This document shows positions 1-7,340 of a DNA stretch of 16,421 bases, one piece after another (the stretch's first letter is position 1; every line of letters starts with the position of its first letter). Under the pieces are notes generated by a model. The model was not told the DNA's origin and did not search any database. It worked only from the letters and a program-made list of their open reading frames with translations. Made by a program: the position numbers and the translations under genes. Source of the stretch: Larix sibirica (taxonomy: Eukaryota; Streptophyta; Pinopsida; Pinales; Pinaceae); NCBI GenBank assembly GCA_004151065.3, contig NWUY0300026059.1, forward strand, positions 37,509 to 53,929. Reading direction: 5' to 3'.

Positions 1-296
1 TTTCCCCCGGCGTACCCATTTTGGGGGGGTCACATTTCTAGACGTTCCCGATTTCCATGTTTCGTGCAACCTTGCATCCACCCTTTGGCACCCCTAATGA
101 CCACATCTCAAGCAAGTCATGGCCCTTATAAGCCTCTCTCTACTCTCTCAAATTGATGGCTCCTCGCAGCCTACACATGCCAACATGAATTAGTAGTAAA
201 TTGTAATTATGACAAACAAAATATCAAATTTATCAGTCTCGGTTCCTTTGACAACCCATGTTCATCAACTTACAACCTTTTCATTTGCAAGTCATG

Positions 297-936
297 TAAC
301 ACTTCTCAACTTCAAGCAATTCTTCTTAGCTAACATGCAAAACTCCTTGGTTTCATGCAAAGCTTCTCAACCAACAAACAACACTTCTCACATCATGAAA
401 CTCTTCTCAGCAATCATGCAACTCTTCTCAGCTGGTGTCTATAACCAACAATAATGACCTCCTTAACAAAAATTGAATAAAACAGCAGCTTCACTAGTAA
501 GGCATGTTTTCTCAAAACCAAGAGCTCCCTCAAAATTCTAAAGACTGAAGAGGGAAAGCATACTTGGCAACTTGTGCTCTAGAGTCTACACCCCCATCTC
601 AAATTTGACTTTCTTCCCCCTTAGAGACAACACCCCTTAGCTTCATGCAATGCTTCTCAACCAACATACAACACTTCTCAGCCAACATGCAACACTTCTC
701 AGCTTCATACAACTCTTTCTCCTTACCTAACATGACACTTCTCAGCTGCATGCAAGGCTTCTACAGTCTTCACCAACAACAACAATCTTAATGGTATTGA
801 CTAGAGTGGCAACTTCACTGTTAAGGCACCAACAGCTCTCTCAAAAATCTGAAGACAGAATAAGGCAAGTATGCTCTCCAACTTGCTGTGTACAGCTCCT
901 CCTCCCTGGACACAAAATTGACTCTTGCTCCTTAGA
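297..936. repeat. Diverged ~320-bp tandem duplication with an internal 21-bp minisatellite
   Basis: Copy A (about 297-625) and copy B (about 626-936) share the same order of blocks. Each starts with a 21-bp-period stretch built on 'catgcaacacttctca' (for example at 394, 415, 665, 686 and 706). Next come a 'caacaa' block, a 'ggc/cagcttcact' block with 'aaggca', a 'gctc.ctcaaaa' block, and a 'caactt' to 'ttgact' block ending in 'cctta'. Identity is only moderate and there are small indels, so the duplication is old. Homology stops at the shared 'cttaga' near 624 and 936. Confidence 0.7.
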
Positions 937-949
937 AGCACAGTAAATT

Positions 950-964
950 CTGGCTCTAAGAGCG
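950..964 (-). other. Degenerate tRNA-Met-type primer-binding site
   Basis: Immediately inside the LTR end, the minus strand ends in AGAGCCA. This matches the 3' half of the usual plant Copia primer-binding site (TGGTATCAGAGCCA). The 5' half is mostly decayed; overall about 10 of 14 positions agree. The position, directly after the LTR terminal CA, is what the family predicts. It sets the orientation: this would be the 5' LTR of an element running leftwards. Confidence 0.45.
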
Positions 965-1397
965 TGTTGATATATAAGAAAAATATAGAAACACAACAAT
1001 AGAAAGAATACTAAACAGAAAAAAGGAGAACGGCTTCTTTTCATTATAATCTATTAGCTCCCACCCAGATTCGGAACTCCAAAGGAGCATGTTCGCCCCT
1101 TATGGGCCAGCATGCCTCTGCAGAGGGGTTGTTGAGTGGTAAAGTAAACCGTTAGGTTGGGTCAGGCCTCATGCCTGATAAGTCAAAACAGTATCCCACC
1201 TCTTGATAGGTGGTGGATTCTTGATAAGACTTCAGAATCTTGAGAAGCATCTTGTCAAGACTTTTTTCTTAATCATCTACGGAAAAAGCCATATATTTAT
1301 AGTACAGAATTCGTTAATCTCTCGCAAATTTCTTCCCTATATCACTGAACCTTATCCTTAACTTCCTTGATATTTATTTATGTTAAATTTCTCAACA
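965..1397 (-). mobile_element. Copia-type LTR (433 bp), minus strand
   Basis: The segment begins TGTTGATATATAAG and ends TTTCTCAACA on the plus strand, giving the 6-bp inverted termini TGTTGA...TCAACA typical of plant Copia LTRs, with TG...CA ends. Length is in the normal range. In minus-strand sense it has an A+T-rich 5' part, a TATA motif about 100 bp in (complement of 1291-1302), then a more mixed R/U5-like part ending in a T-rich stretch and TATATATCAACA. The 5-bp flanks (GAGCG before 965, GCTGC after 1397) do not match, so this is not a clean solo LTR. A primer-binding-site-like sequence at 950-964 suggests a 5' LTR whose element continues leftwards out of the window. Confidence 0.75.
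1291..1302 (-). promoter_or_regulatory. LTR TATA box
   Basis: The minus strand reads CTATAAATATAT about 100 bp inside the LTR 5' end, a good TATA match at the U3/R position expected for an LTR promoter. Whether it still works cannot be told from sequence. Confidence 0.5.
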
Positions 1398-1410
1398 GCT
1401 GCATAATAAA

Positions 1411-1620
1411 CAGAACCAAAGACAGAACCCAATTCATAAACATGAATACAATGAAGAAACAAACCCAAAGAATCAATCCAAAACATGAATACAATGAAGA
1501 AACAAAACCAAAGACTTAACCCAAATTCATAAAACATGAATACAATGAAGAAACAAAACAAAAGACTGAACCAAATTCTTAAACATGAATTCAATGAAGA
1601 TATGAACCCAAAGACTGAAT
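1411..1620. repeat. Minisatellite, ~43-51-bp unit, about 4.5 copies
   Basis: Units begin with 'catgaatacaatgaagaa' at 1441, 1484, 1535 and (variant) 1584, each followed by 'acaaacccaaagactgaaccc' variants and 'aattcataaa'. A partial unit starts at 1411. The same unit resumes at 2419 after a LINE-like segment. An open frame on the minus strand across it only reflects the repeat. Confidence 0.9.
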
Positions 1621-1630
1621 AGCTTGTGGA

Positions 1631-2108
1631 TTATTTGAGGGTGCTTGTCAAGGAACTCCAGATTTGTGTGGAGCCGGGGCATTTCTTTTCCTAAATTATC
1701 AACATTATTTCACTCTCAAATATTGTGCTCGGCCCAGTACAAATAACAGAGCAGAATTCTTTGCAACATTATTTCACTCTCAAATATTGTGCTCGGCCCA
1801 GTACAAATAACAGAGCAGAATTCTTTGCACTATGAGTTCTGATTAAATTTGTTGCAGATCAAGGATTAGAAGACTTGCAGGTTCTAGGAAACTCCAAGCT
1901 GCCGATGGACTGGTGTAATGAAAAGTGTCAAATCACCAATTTGGTACTAGGCCTTATTATGAACAGAGTACTGGAGGTAAAATCCCGGTTTGATTTTATC
2001 TCTTTCTATTTTATCTCTTTCTCACACATCTTTAAAGCGTTCAACACAAAAGCAGACTCTCTCTCAAAATCTGCTCTTTATTTGCAGGAAGGTATTCTAG
2101 TCTATTAA
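1631..2108 (+). pseudogene. LINE ORF2 C-terminal RNase H relic (broken)
   Basis: In family members this domain cuts RNA in RNA:DNA hybrids during reverse transcription. Here the frame reads LFEGACQG (normally FDGA), CGAG, then STNNRAEFFAL, LQVLGNSKL and NTKADSLSKSAL, which is the standard RNase H order of plant LINE ORF2. Two of the four acidic catalytic positions are changed: FDG to FEG, and GDS to GNS. The NNxAE Glu and the final Asp (KADSLSK) remain. Three further lesions are visible: a 64-bp exact tandem duplication at 1700-1828 that shifts frame, a TGA at 1833-1835, and a 5-residue duplication (YFISF after FDFISF) near 1995-2024. RT and endonuclease are absent through 5' truncation. It is certainly inactive; identification as RNase H is firm. 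Confidence 0.85.
1700..1828. repeat. Exact 64-bp tandem duplication
   Basis: 1701-1764 and 1765-1828 are identical and abut. The unit lies inside the RNase H relic, covering the NNRAE motif. Since 64 is not a multiple of three, the second copy is in a different frame. The perfect identity makes it younger than the point mutations in the relic. Confidence 0.95.
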
Positions 2109-2409
2109 AAATTCAGAGGCAAAATGGCCTCACCAGAATTATCCTTATCCCTTTTATGATCAGTGAGGGAGGCTGATGCAAGTAATCTTAGGGGTATTGA
2201 GTTTCTTGTATTAGAAAATGTTTAATGATAGTCTGAGGACAAAATTGGACAGAAATATTTTGATACTGGGAAGACTGTAATATGTAACTACAGGGTAGGT
2301 TTGAGAACATTTCCGGTCTTCACAAAGGAGCTTCAAGACTCAAAGATGTATATTTTGATTTCACTTTTGAAATAACAAATATAATGATTTTTTTTCTTGA
2401 AAAAAAAAC
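2109..2409 (+). other. 3' region of the LINE tail, no gene seen
   Basis: Between the RNase H stop and the A-run I see no ORF, RNA gene or clear motif. It is most simply the 3' UTR of the LINE. Confidence 0.5.
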
Positions 2410-2418
2410 AAATGCTGA

Positions 2419-2569
2419 AATGAATACGATGAAGAAACAAACCCATAAACTGAACCCAATTCAACAACATGAATACAGTGAAGAAACAAAACTAAAGAGT
2501 GAACCCAATTCTTAAACATGAATGCAATGAAGAAACAAACCCAAAAACTGAAACCAAGTCATAAACATG
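2419..2569. repeat. Minisatellite, ~49-bp unit, 3 copies plus a partial
   Basis: Units start at 2420 ('atgaatacgatgaag'), 2469 ('atgaatacagtgaag') and 2518 ('atgaatgcaatgaag'), with a partial 'aaacatg' at 2563. The unit is the same as at 1411-1620. This is the right-hand part of an array split by the LINE tail. Confidence 0.9.
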
Positions 2570-2902
2570 TGGTCAAAGGGCAAGTTCTTGGAATCATTGG
2601 AGAATGCATCGAGTAGTGTGATGATAACTAAGAACTCCAATACATATATTGTGTATTTATTTATCTAAAGATGAATCAATTTGGGTTTTTCAAGGCATCG
2701 TGACTGAAAAAGTTCTTTATGTTTTCAGATATTTTTGGGGAAATTAAGTTCAACGGCATAGAAACTGGGAAAAAATTCACAGATTACTCCGACAATCCAT
2801 GTGGTCATGTTTGGAGTCCAAAAAAAATAGTAAACCGCCTCAGACCACGCAATTTTTTTTCCATAAAGCCTATACCCACAGCCTGCAAAACTCTGAACTA
2901 AA

Positions 2903-3167
2903 ATGCCGGTCACCTCAAAACAAACATTGGAAGAAGAAGAAGAAGGCAGTACTGACCGTGCTGTGGAGGCGACATGGCATAGGCTGAAGGCCTGAAACAG
3001 ACTTAGCGAAGACGCTCGATTCCCCGGCCAAAAATGTGGAGGATGATGACCCATATGGCCATCCACGTATGTTTACCAAGGAAGAAGAGGCCGCCATTGA
3101 AGAAGCCTCTCGCCTTGACGATAAGAGAGGGGTTTTTCTGACAGAAATTATAGAATTTAACATCTAA
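2903..3167 (+). pseudogene. Frameshifted fragment resembling a host first exon; product not recognised
   Basis: An ATG at 2903 (upstream in-frame TGA at 2894) opens 30 codons with MPVTSK, a run of five Glu, and TDRAVEATWHRLKA, then a TGA at 2993-2995. Skipping the single T at 2993 gives a further 57 codons to a TAA at 3165-3167, including DDDPYGHPRMFTKEEEAAIE and EASRLDDKRG. The composition is acidic, charged and well mixed, and 2930-3130 is richer in G+C than its surroundings, as for a real exon. The last residues after KRG look less protein-like, so the true exon may end near 3127-3130; I see no strong splice donor. It could be a first exon with one error, a pseudogene, or a captured fragment. 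I do not recognise the family. Confidence 0.4.
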
Positions 3168-3700
3168 ATACAGATGCTTTTTCCTCTGCTTTTTTCAAAT
3201 CAAAATTTATTTGTTGAAAAACATTTATCACTGTTGTATTAACGACCTCGGATCTGCAAACTATATTTCGAATAAAGATAAATGGTCAGCCAGACAGGCC
3301 ACCGGCAAGAGAAAGAATTGGGAATAATGAAGTGTCCCACTAAGTTTAGACTTTCACAAACAAAAGACTTGATATTCATATTGTAATATAAAGGCCTATA
3401 ATGTTGCATGTTGGTTGAAGTACTGGTTTTGTAGTTAACAATTAGTGTAATTTAAGTGGTTATAGAAAAAGTGTTAGTTTTTATATGGGTTTAAACTCTA
3501 AAATAAAAATAAAACTAATTTTAATAAAAATCAAAATAAGAATCTATCTCTATGAAAAAATTATATTGTTTTAAACTTCTATTTATATATAATTAAAATT
3601 TAACTTTGTATAGAAATTATAAATGATTTATTTATTTAAAATATTTCTTAATAAAAAAAATTAAAATTTATTTTCAATTATATAAAAATTACATTCATCT
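3168..3700. other. A+T-rich intergenic stretch
   Basis: There is no convincing ORF on either strand. From about 3480 the DNA is almost only A and T with runs of 'ttaaaattta'. I see nothing beyond this compositional bias. Confidence 0.6.
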
Positions 3701-3710
3701 TTATATTTTT

Positions 3711-3840
3711 ATTAAAATTTAGTTATTCGAATAAGTTTAAAATAGAGGTTTTCAATTTTATTAAAATTTAGTTATTTAATAAGTTTAAAATAGAGATTTC
3801 CAATACTTTTAAATTATTTGAACACATCTAAAATAAAGAC
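3711..3840. repeat. 49-bp tandem repeat, about 2.5 copies
   Basis: 'attaaaatttagttattt/c' starts at 3711 and 3760, each followed by 'aataagtttaaaatagag' and 'ttcaat'. A third, more diverged copy runs to about 3840. The period is 49 bp. Confidence 0.7.
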
Positions 3841-3910
3841 TTGCAACACAAAAGTGTTACGGAATATTTCATACTTTAAAGTCAATTTCTTTCTGTTTCT
3901 TTTTTGTTTA

Positions 3911-3936
3911 TTATGGTTATATAATAATAACCATAA
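3911..3936. repeat. Short perfect inverted repeat
   Basis: 'ttatggttat' (3911-3920) and 'ataaccataa' (3927-3936) are perfect 10-bp arms around a 6-base A+T loop. In such A+T-rich DNA this may be chance. Confidence 0.6.
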
Positions 3937-4031
3937 TATGACAAACATGACATATGACAAACATGATGAAAACAATTCATATGCAATTACATATGACAAT
4001 TGATTTATATTTATAAGTGATTCTCAAAGGT

Positions 4032-4047
4032 AAGAGTGCATCTCAAA
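4032..4047. repeat. Left target-site duplication of the 4048-6029 insertion
   Basis: AAGAGTGCATCTCAAA here is repeated exactly at 6030-6045, after an A-run. The paralogous site at 14242-14257 (AAGAATGCATCTCAAA) appears once and uninterrupted. Confidence 0.85.
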
Positions 4048-4060
4048 TAACAGGAGGTAA

Positions 4061-4412
4061 GTGCGGGGGATCCTCTTTGATCCCAGAGGGAATGTAGTGC
4101 TAACTTTTGTTTGTGGTATAGGGAATGCTACTAACAATCAAGTTAAGAGATACGCCTTATATTTGGGATTGGTTCAATCTATCTCTCTTGGGATTCAATC
4201 CCTGGCAGTGATAGTAGACTCCCTCCTAATTATCTCTCAAACTAGATGTAGGCAAGAATTTGTGGATCAAATAGCCGGAAAGGTTACACAAACATATCAT
4301 TAGTCTTGTTCTTCGCATTCTGAGTATCCATCTCTATCATATCCGTTAGGAAAATGAGGCACTAGTTGATAAGGTAGCAAAATAAACCTCCCTATTACCT
4401 CGTGGGGGTATT
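4061..4412 (+). pseudogene. RNase H domain relic (5'-truncated, frameshifted)
   Basis: 4061-4300 reads RGILFDPRGN, GIGNATNNQVKRYALYLGL and LAVIVDSLLIISQTR, which is the RNase H pattern GGILFDP...TNNQAEAxALxxGL...VxGDSxLII. The catalytic Glu of NNQAE is lost (VK), while the Asp of GDS survives in VDS. After the stop at 4301 the C-terminal part continues one frame over: HLYHIR, stop (4347), ENEALVDKVAK, stop (4383), TSLLPRGGI, which fits the HxxRExNxxAD...LPxG end of the domain. So there is one frameshift and two further stops. The FDGA start is missing because the insertion is truncated just upstream. It is inactive. The domain call is firm; the element class (LINE or other) is inferred. Confidence 0.8.
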
Positions 4413-4439
4413 AAAAAAAAAAGGAGGCCAACTTTTAAC

Positions 4440-5783
4440 ATGTTGGCTCCCTTAAGGTTTCAAGCATTTGCAATAGTTCATTTACCCAACAAGGATCAGG
4501 TCTTGTCACATGTTAATAAATATAAACGACGACATGAATCATGTTTATCATGCCAATCACTTCAATCGTCCATGCAAATGGCTCAAGGCATTTGGAGTTA
4601 TGAAGCTACTCGAGTATAACAGGTTCATAGATTTGGGACTAACTCTCGGACACATGGAGGTACCAACAGGTGGTTCCGTCACGAGGTTGCTTCATAATTT
4701 GGTGTTAACTCATTCCAGTTACATTGTCATTCTGTAGTAAATAGTGCTAAGGGGAGGAGGTCTAGTGTGTGTAGTAAATTGATGATGGTGTTGAAAAATG
4801 TTGGGGATACTGATACCTTCCCCTATGCACTAGGGGAGTGGTTTCTTGTAGATAATAGTGTTAGGTGCGAGATGGAGATTTCTCAGGCCATCATCTGTAG
4901 TTTCTGATTGGATTTAGCTCTCTCTTCGACTTGGGAGGTTTGGGATTCAAAATTGTTGGAGAAAACAATTGCCTTCCTTTGTGCCTCGGGGGAGTGGGAA
5001 TTTAGTGCAGACTTCGGAGGGCATGCTGAGGATATTTCATAGGGAATTTGTAGTAGATTGAGTGCAGGGTTAGCATTGTCCATTAATTAGAGAGCTTGGG
5101 GCACATGATTTTCAAAGGAGGTGTGTGGTTGGGTTGTTATTAATCTTTCAATGGAAATAGAAAAGAAATTGTTGGAACTCTTTGAAGGCATCGAAGACAC
5201 CTGAGTGGATATTAAAGATATTCACATTCAAATGAGGTGGATGAACTCTCAATTGGAAGGGTTGATTGATGCAGTTAGACAAATCATTGCTCATTCACTT
5301 CTTATGGAATCCCACCTGGAATATGTTGAGCAAGTTGTTCATCAAATCTCAACCCACACCTCATGTCTATATGGTCGTCTTGATGATGTGGAGGGGAGTA
5401 TTCGAGTTTATGAATCCCAAGTGGATGTAGTTTTAGCTACCTTGAAAAAATATGAGGATGTTGAGCAGACATTGCATCAAATTTTGTCACAAGTTTCATG
5501 TTTAGATATTGTTTGTTTAGATGATGCAGAGGATAAAATTCGTGTTCAGAAAACTTAGGTTTATACTATTCAGGTTACTCTGGACATACATGATGATCTT
5601 CTAGTACCAAAGCAATCTCGCACCACTGACTATTTCGAAAGCAAGGGGACCGAGGGATATTTTGTTCGTCAACCCATTGCAGTTGTTACAATTTCAAGCT
5701 TGGAGGTGCATGAAGATAATGAAGAAGATCATGAACAAAATCTTGAAGACCGGGTTATGAACAATGCTCATAGTTCTACCTAG
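4440..5783 (+). pseudogene. 447-codon decayed ORF fused downstream of RNase H, with coiled-coil-like repeats; family not recognised
   Basis: The frame runs from an ATG at 4440 to a TAG at 5781 with eight internal stops (4617, 4695, 4905, 5040, 5088, 5106, 5202, 5556). That is far fewer than the 25 or more expected by chance in DNA of this composition. The frame continues without a shift from the RNase H C-terminus, so ORF2 may originally have run through. Residues about 1-250 are mixed with several Trp (EWFLVD, TWEVWD, SGEWEFSADFGG). About 255-375 is heptad-rich and holds a ~45-residue repeat: VEQVVHQI...SCL...LDDVEGSIRV and VEQTLHQI...SCL...LDDAEDKIRV. The C-terminus (to about 447) is acidic (HEDNEEDHEQNLED). 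It could be a LINE C-terminal extension, a retroposed host gene or a second element ORF. A CxxC near codon 34 recalls integrase zinc fingers, but no integrase core follows. No function is assigned. Confidence 0.65.
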
Positions 5784-6029
5784 TTTTAGTTGTTTATGGT
5801 TTTTTTTTGTCTGCTATTATTAGGCCAGTTTGTAAAAATTTACAATAATAGAGTCATATGTGGATATAGGGAAGTACTCAAAAAAAATTGGATGATTGTA
5901 TATGGGGAGAACATTTTTTGCAAAAACTCTATAAGTTATCTTTTTGGACTAATTTACTGTAACTTTTTTATTCTAATTCAATTCAACTTTTTATAAATAT
6001 ATCAAACACCTATTTTTCTTTAAGAAAAA

Positions 6030-6045
6030 AAGAGTGCATCTCAAA
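6030..6045. repeat. Right target-site duplication of the 4048-6029 insertion
   Basis: AAGAGTGCATCTCAAA is identical to 4032-4047 and follows directly on the A-run. Confidence 0.85.
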
Positions 6046-6340
6046 CAAACAGAAACTAGGTGAAGAGAGCTTGTTAGTTGGGTAGTGAAAAGAGGTCATT
6101 CCAATTAATAAGAATGTTTTGTTATCTAACTTTCTTAGAGGTGATAAATCTCATTTACAAACTAACAAAGAGATTCTTGATTAGGTTTTGTTGTACTTTA
6201 CTTGTATGGATGAATAATAAAAAAGATGCGAAAAGATAAAGTCTTTCTTAGTCCAAGTGCATATTTTATTTGGTAACAAAACAAAAAGTTATGTTGTCTA
6301 GTTTTCTATGAATTATTAAATTTCATTCACAAACTAAAAA

Positions 6341-6453
6341 AGTTATCTTTGAAACTCTCAATGTTTCAATCCAAGGTTGGGATCATCCTCGAGAGTTGCT
6401 CTGAGGATGATTCCAACTCTAGGATTGAAACATTGAGAGTTTCAAAGATAGCT
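6341..6453. repeat. Near-perfect hairpin: 55-bp arms, 3-base loop
   Basis: The left arm 6341-6395 and right arm 6399-6453 are reverse complements at roughly 90 percent. The outer ~30 bp differ at one position only (third base, t against c), and the inner part has a few mismatches and a 1-base offset. The loop is TTG (6396-6398). It sits inside an array unit where other units have only single-copy 'aaagagattct', so it arose after the array. It could be a fold-back element, a local inverted duplication, or a source of small RNA if transcribed. Confidence 0.9.
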
Positions 6454-6685
6454 TAGTGTTGTTTCCTCTCTTACCGGATTATTCATTGTGTATGATGAAC
6501 AATATCAAAGGTATTATTAACTTAAGTATAAGCCATGCTTTATTTGTATAGATGAATAATAAGGAAGATGAGAAAAAATAAAGTATTATGTAATCTATAA
6601 TCCAAGTGCATACTCTCTTGGGTAACCAAAAAAAAGTTAGTTCAATTAACTAGAATTTTCATATTGTATAGTTTTTCTTTTTAGT

Positions 6686-6739
6686 AACAAAACAAAAATG
6701 TTATGTTGTCTTAACAAAACAAAAATGTTATGTTGTCTT
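6686..6739. repeat. Exact 27-bp tandem duplication
   Basis: 6686-6712 and 6713-6739 are identical ('aacaaaacaaaaatg' then 'ttatgttgtctt'); a third partial start follows at 6740. Confidence 0.9.
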
Positions 6740-7340
6740 AACAAACTAACACAGAGATCTCTGTAATTTTTCTTTTTAGTAATAAAACAAAAATATTATG
6801 TTGTCTAGCTTTCTATGAATTGATAAATCTAATTGGCAAACTAGCAAAAGGATTCTCAACTAAATACAATATATGTTTGTATAGATAGATAAATAGGAAG
6901 ATGAAAAAAGACAAATTATTTCTTCGTCCAAGTACATACTCTCATGGGTAATAAGAAAAAGATAATCGCAAGTGCATACTCTCTTGAGAACCAAGAAAAA
7001 AGTCATATGTTATTTGTATGGATGGATAACAAGGAAGATAAGAAAAGATAAATACTTTCCTCGTCCAAGTGCATAGTTTCTTAGCTCATATCAATCAACA
7101 ATAATGTTGTTTGTGTAATTTTTATGAGTTAATAAATCTCTCTTAAGTAAGGAAAAAAAAGGTTATATCAATTAAAAAGAGTGTTGTTTGTGTAACTTTT
7201 TATGGGTTAATAAATCTCATTTACAAACTAATAAAGATATTTTAAAATATGTATTGATATTGTTAATTTGTATGTATAAATAATAAGAAAATAAAGATAT
7301 TTTTGAATATATATTAGTAATATTAACTTGTGTATAATAA

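Larger units (their letters stand above)
1..964 (-). mobile_element. Probable 5' internal (leader) region of a minus-strand Copia-like element
   Basis: This stretch lies directly downstream (minus-strand sense) of the LTR at 965-1397, where the primer-binding site and untranslated leader of an LTR retrotransposon are expected. No gag reading frame can be recognised, and the open frame on the plus strand at 209-454 is made of short repeats (recurring Leu-Phe-Ser and Met-Gln words), so I do not call it a gene. Most of 297-936 is a diverged tandem duplication, annotated separately. 1-208 shows nothing I can assign. If the element is real, its coding part lies outside the window on the left. The assignment rests mainly on position, so it is tentative. 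Confidence 0.4.
1622..2409 (+). mobile_element. 5'-truncated LINE tail with RNase H relic, inserted in the minisatellite
   Basis: The segment contains an RNase H relic (1631-2108), then ~300 bp of 3' sequence without ORFs, and ends in an A-run (about 2400-2408, 'gaaaaaaaaac'). Minisatellite units lie directly on both sides. The left array stops, and the right one resumes, around the same unit word 'ctgaa', which could be a short remnant of a target-site duplication. Structure and poly(A) fit an old, 5'-truncated L1-type insertion. The exact ends are uncertain by several bases. Confidence 0.65.
3820..4047 (+). repeat. Repeat family X, copy 1, left part
   Basis: This stretch aligns in order with 13898-14262. 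Shared blocks are 'gaatatttcatactt/gaatattttatgctt', a 'cttttt' pyrimidine block, 'aaccataatatgacaaaca/aaccacaaaatgacaagca', 'atgaaaacaatt', 'gacaatt', and 'gtaagagtgcatctcaaa'. Copy 1 breaks off at 4047, where the retrocopy 4048-6029 begins, and resumes at 6046. Confidence 0.65.
4048..6029 (+). mobile_element. 5'-truncated LINE-like retrocopy with RNase H and a long downstream ORF
   Basis: The insertion is bounded by a 16-bp exact target-site duplication (4032-4047, 6030-6045) and ends in a short A-run ('aagaaaaaaa', 6022-6030), the hallmarks of LINE-machinery retroposition. Its left end falls inside an RNase H domain, so it is 5'-truncated. Contents in order are the RNase H relic (4061-4412), a 447-codon decayed ORF in the same frame as the RNase H C-terminus (4440-5783), and ~245 bp of 3' sequence. 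It may be a LINE with a C-terminal extension on ORF2. Alternatively it is a retrocopy of another transcript made by LINE enzymes. The boundaries are well supported; the family is not. Confidence 0.8.
6046..7340 (+). repeat. Repeat family X, copy 1, right part: degenerate array of ~120-350-bp units
   Basis: Two landmark blocks alternate. One is 'gataaatctcatttacaaacta' with variants near 6140, 6310, 6825, 7130 and 7208. The other is 'ttgtatggatgaataataa' followed by 'gaagatgagaaaagataaa' and 'gtccaagtgcatactctcttgggtaa' variants, near 6201, 6541, 6873, 7011 and 7269. Unit lengths differ because of internal duplications and one hairpin. A further copy of both blocks lies at 14548-14583 and 16111-16190, split by a LINE. 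No coding potential is seen. Confidence 0.75.

Noticed and set aside
209-454. 81-codon plus-strand ORF
   Set aside because: Built from a 21-bp repeat and part of a duplicated non-coding block; no protein features.
841-1044. 67-codon minus-strand ORF
   Set aside because: Spans the LTR end and the presumed leader; its hydrophobic part is the T-rich LTR terminus.
1358-1594. 78-codon minus-strand ORF with hydrophobic repeats
   Set aside because: Reading through the minisatellite; the apparent membrane segments only reflect repeat units.
1411-1620. Evenly spaced repeats resembling a CRISPR array
   Set aside because: Units abut and vary in sequence and length, with no distinct spacers, and the setting is a plant genome.
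2725-3066. 113-codon minus-strand ORF
   Set aside because: Lies opposite the better supported plus-strand fragment 2903-3167 and has no recognisable motif.
4470-4545. HHCC-type integrase zinc finger after RNase H
   Set aside because: A CxxCQ word exists, but no upstream His pair with correct spacing and no DDE core follow.
6341-6453. Rho-independent terminator
   Set aside because: The stem is far too long and the context is plant nuclear DNA.
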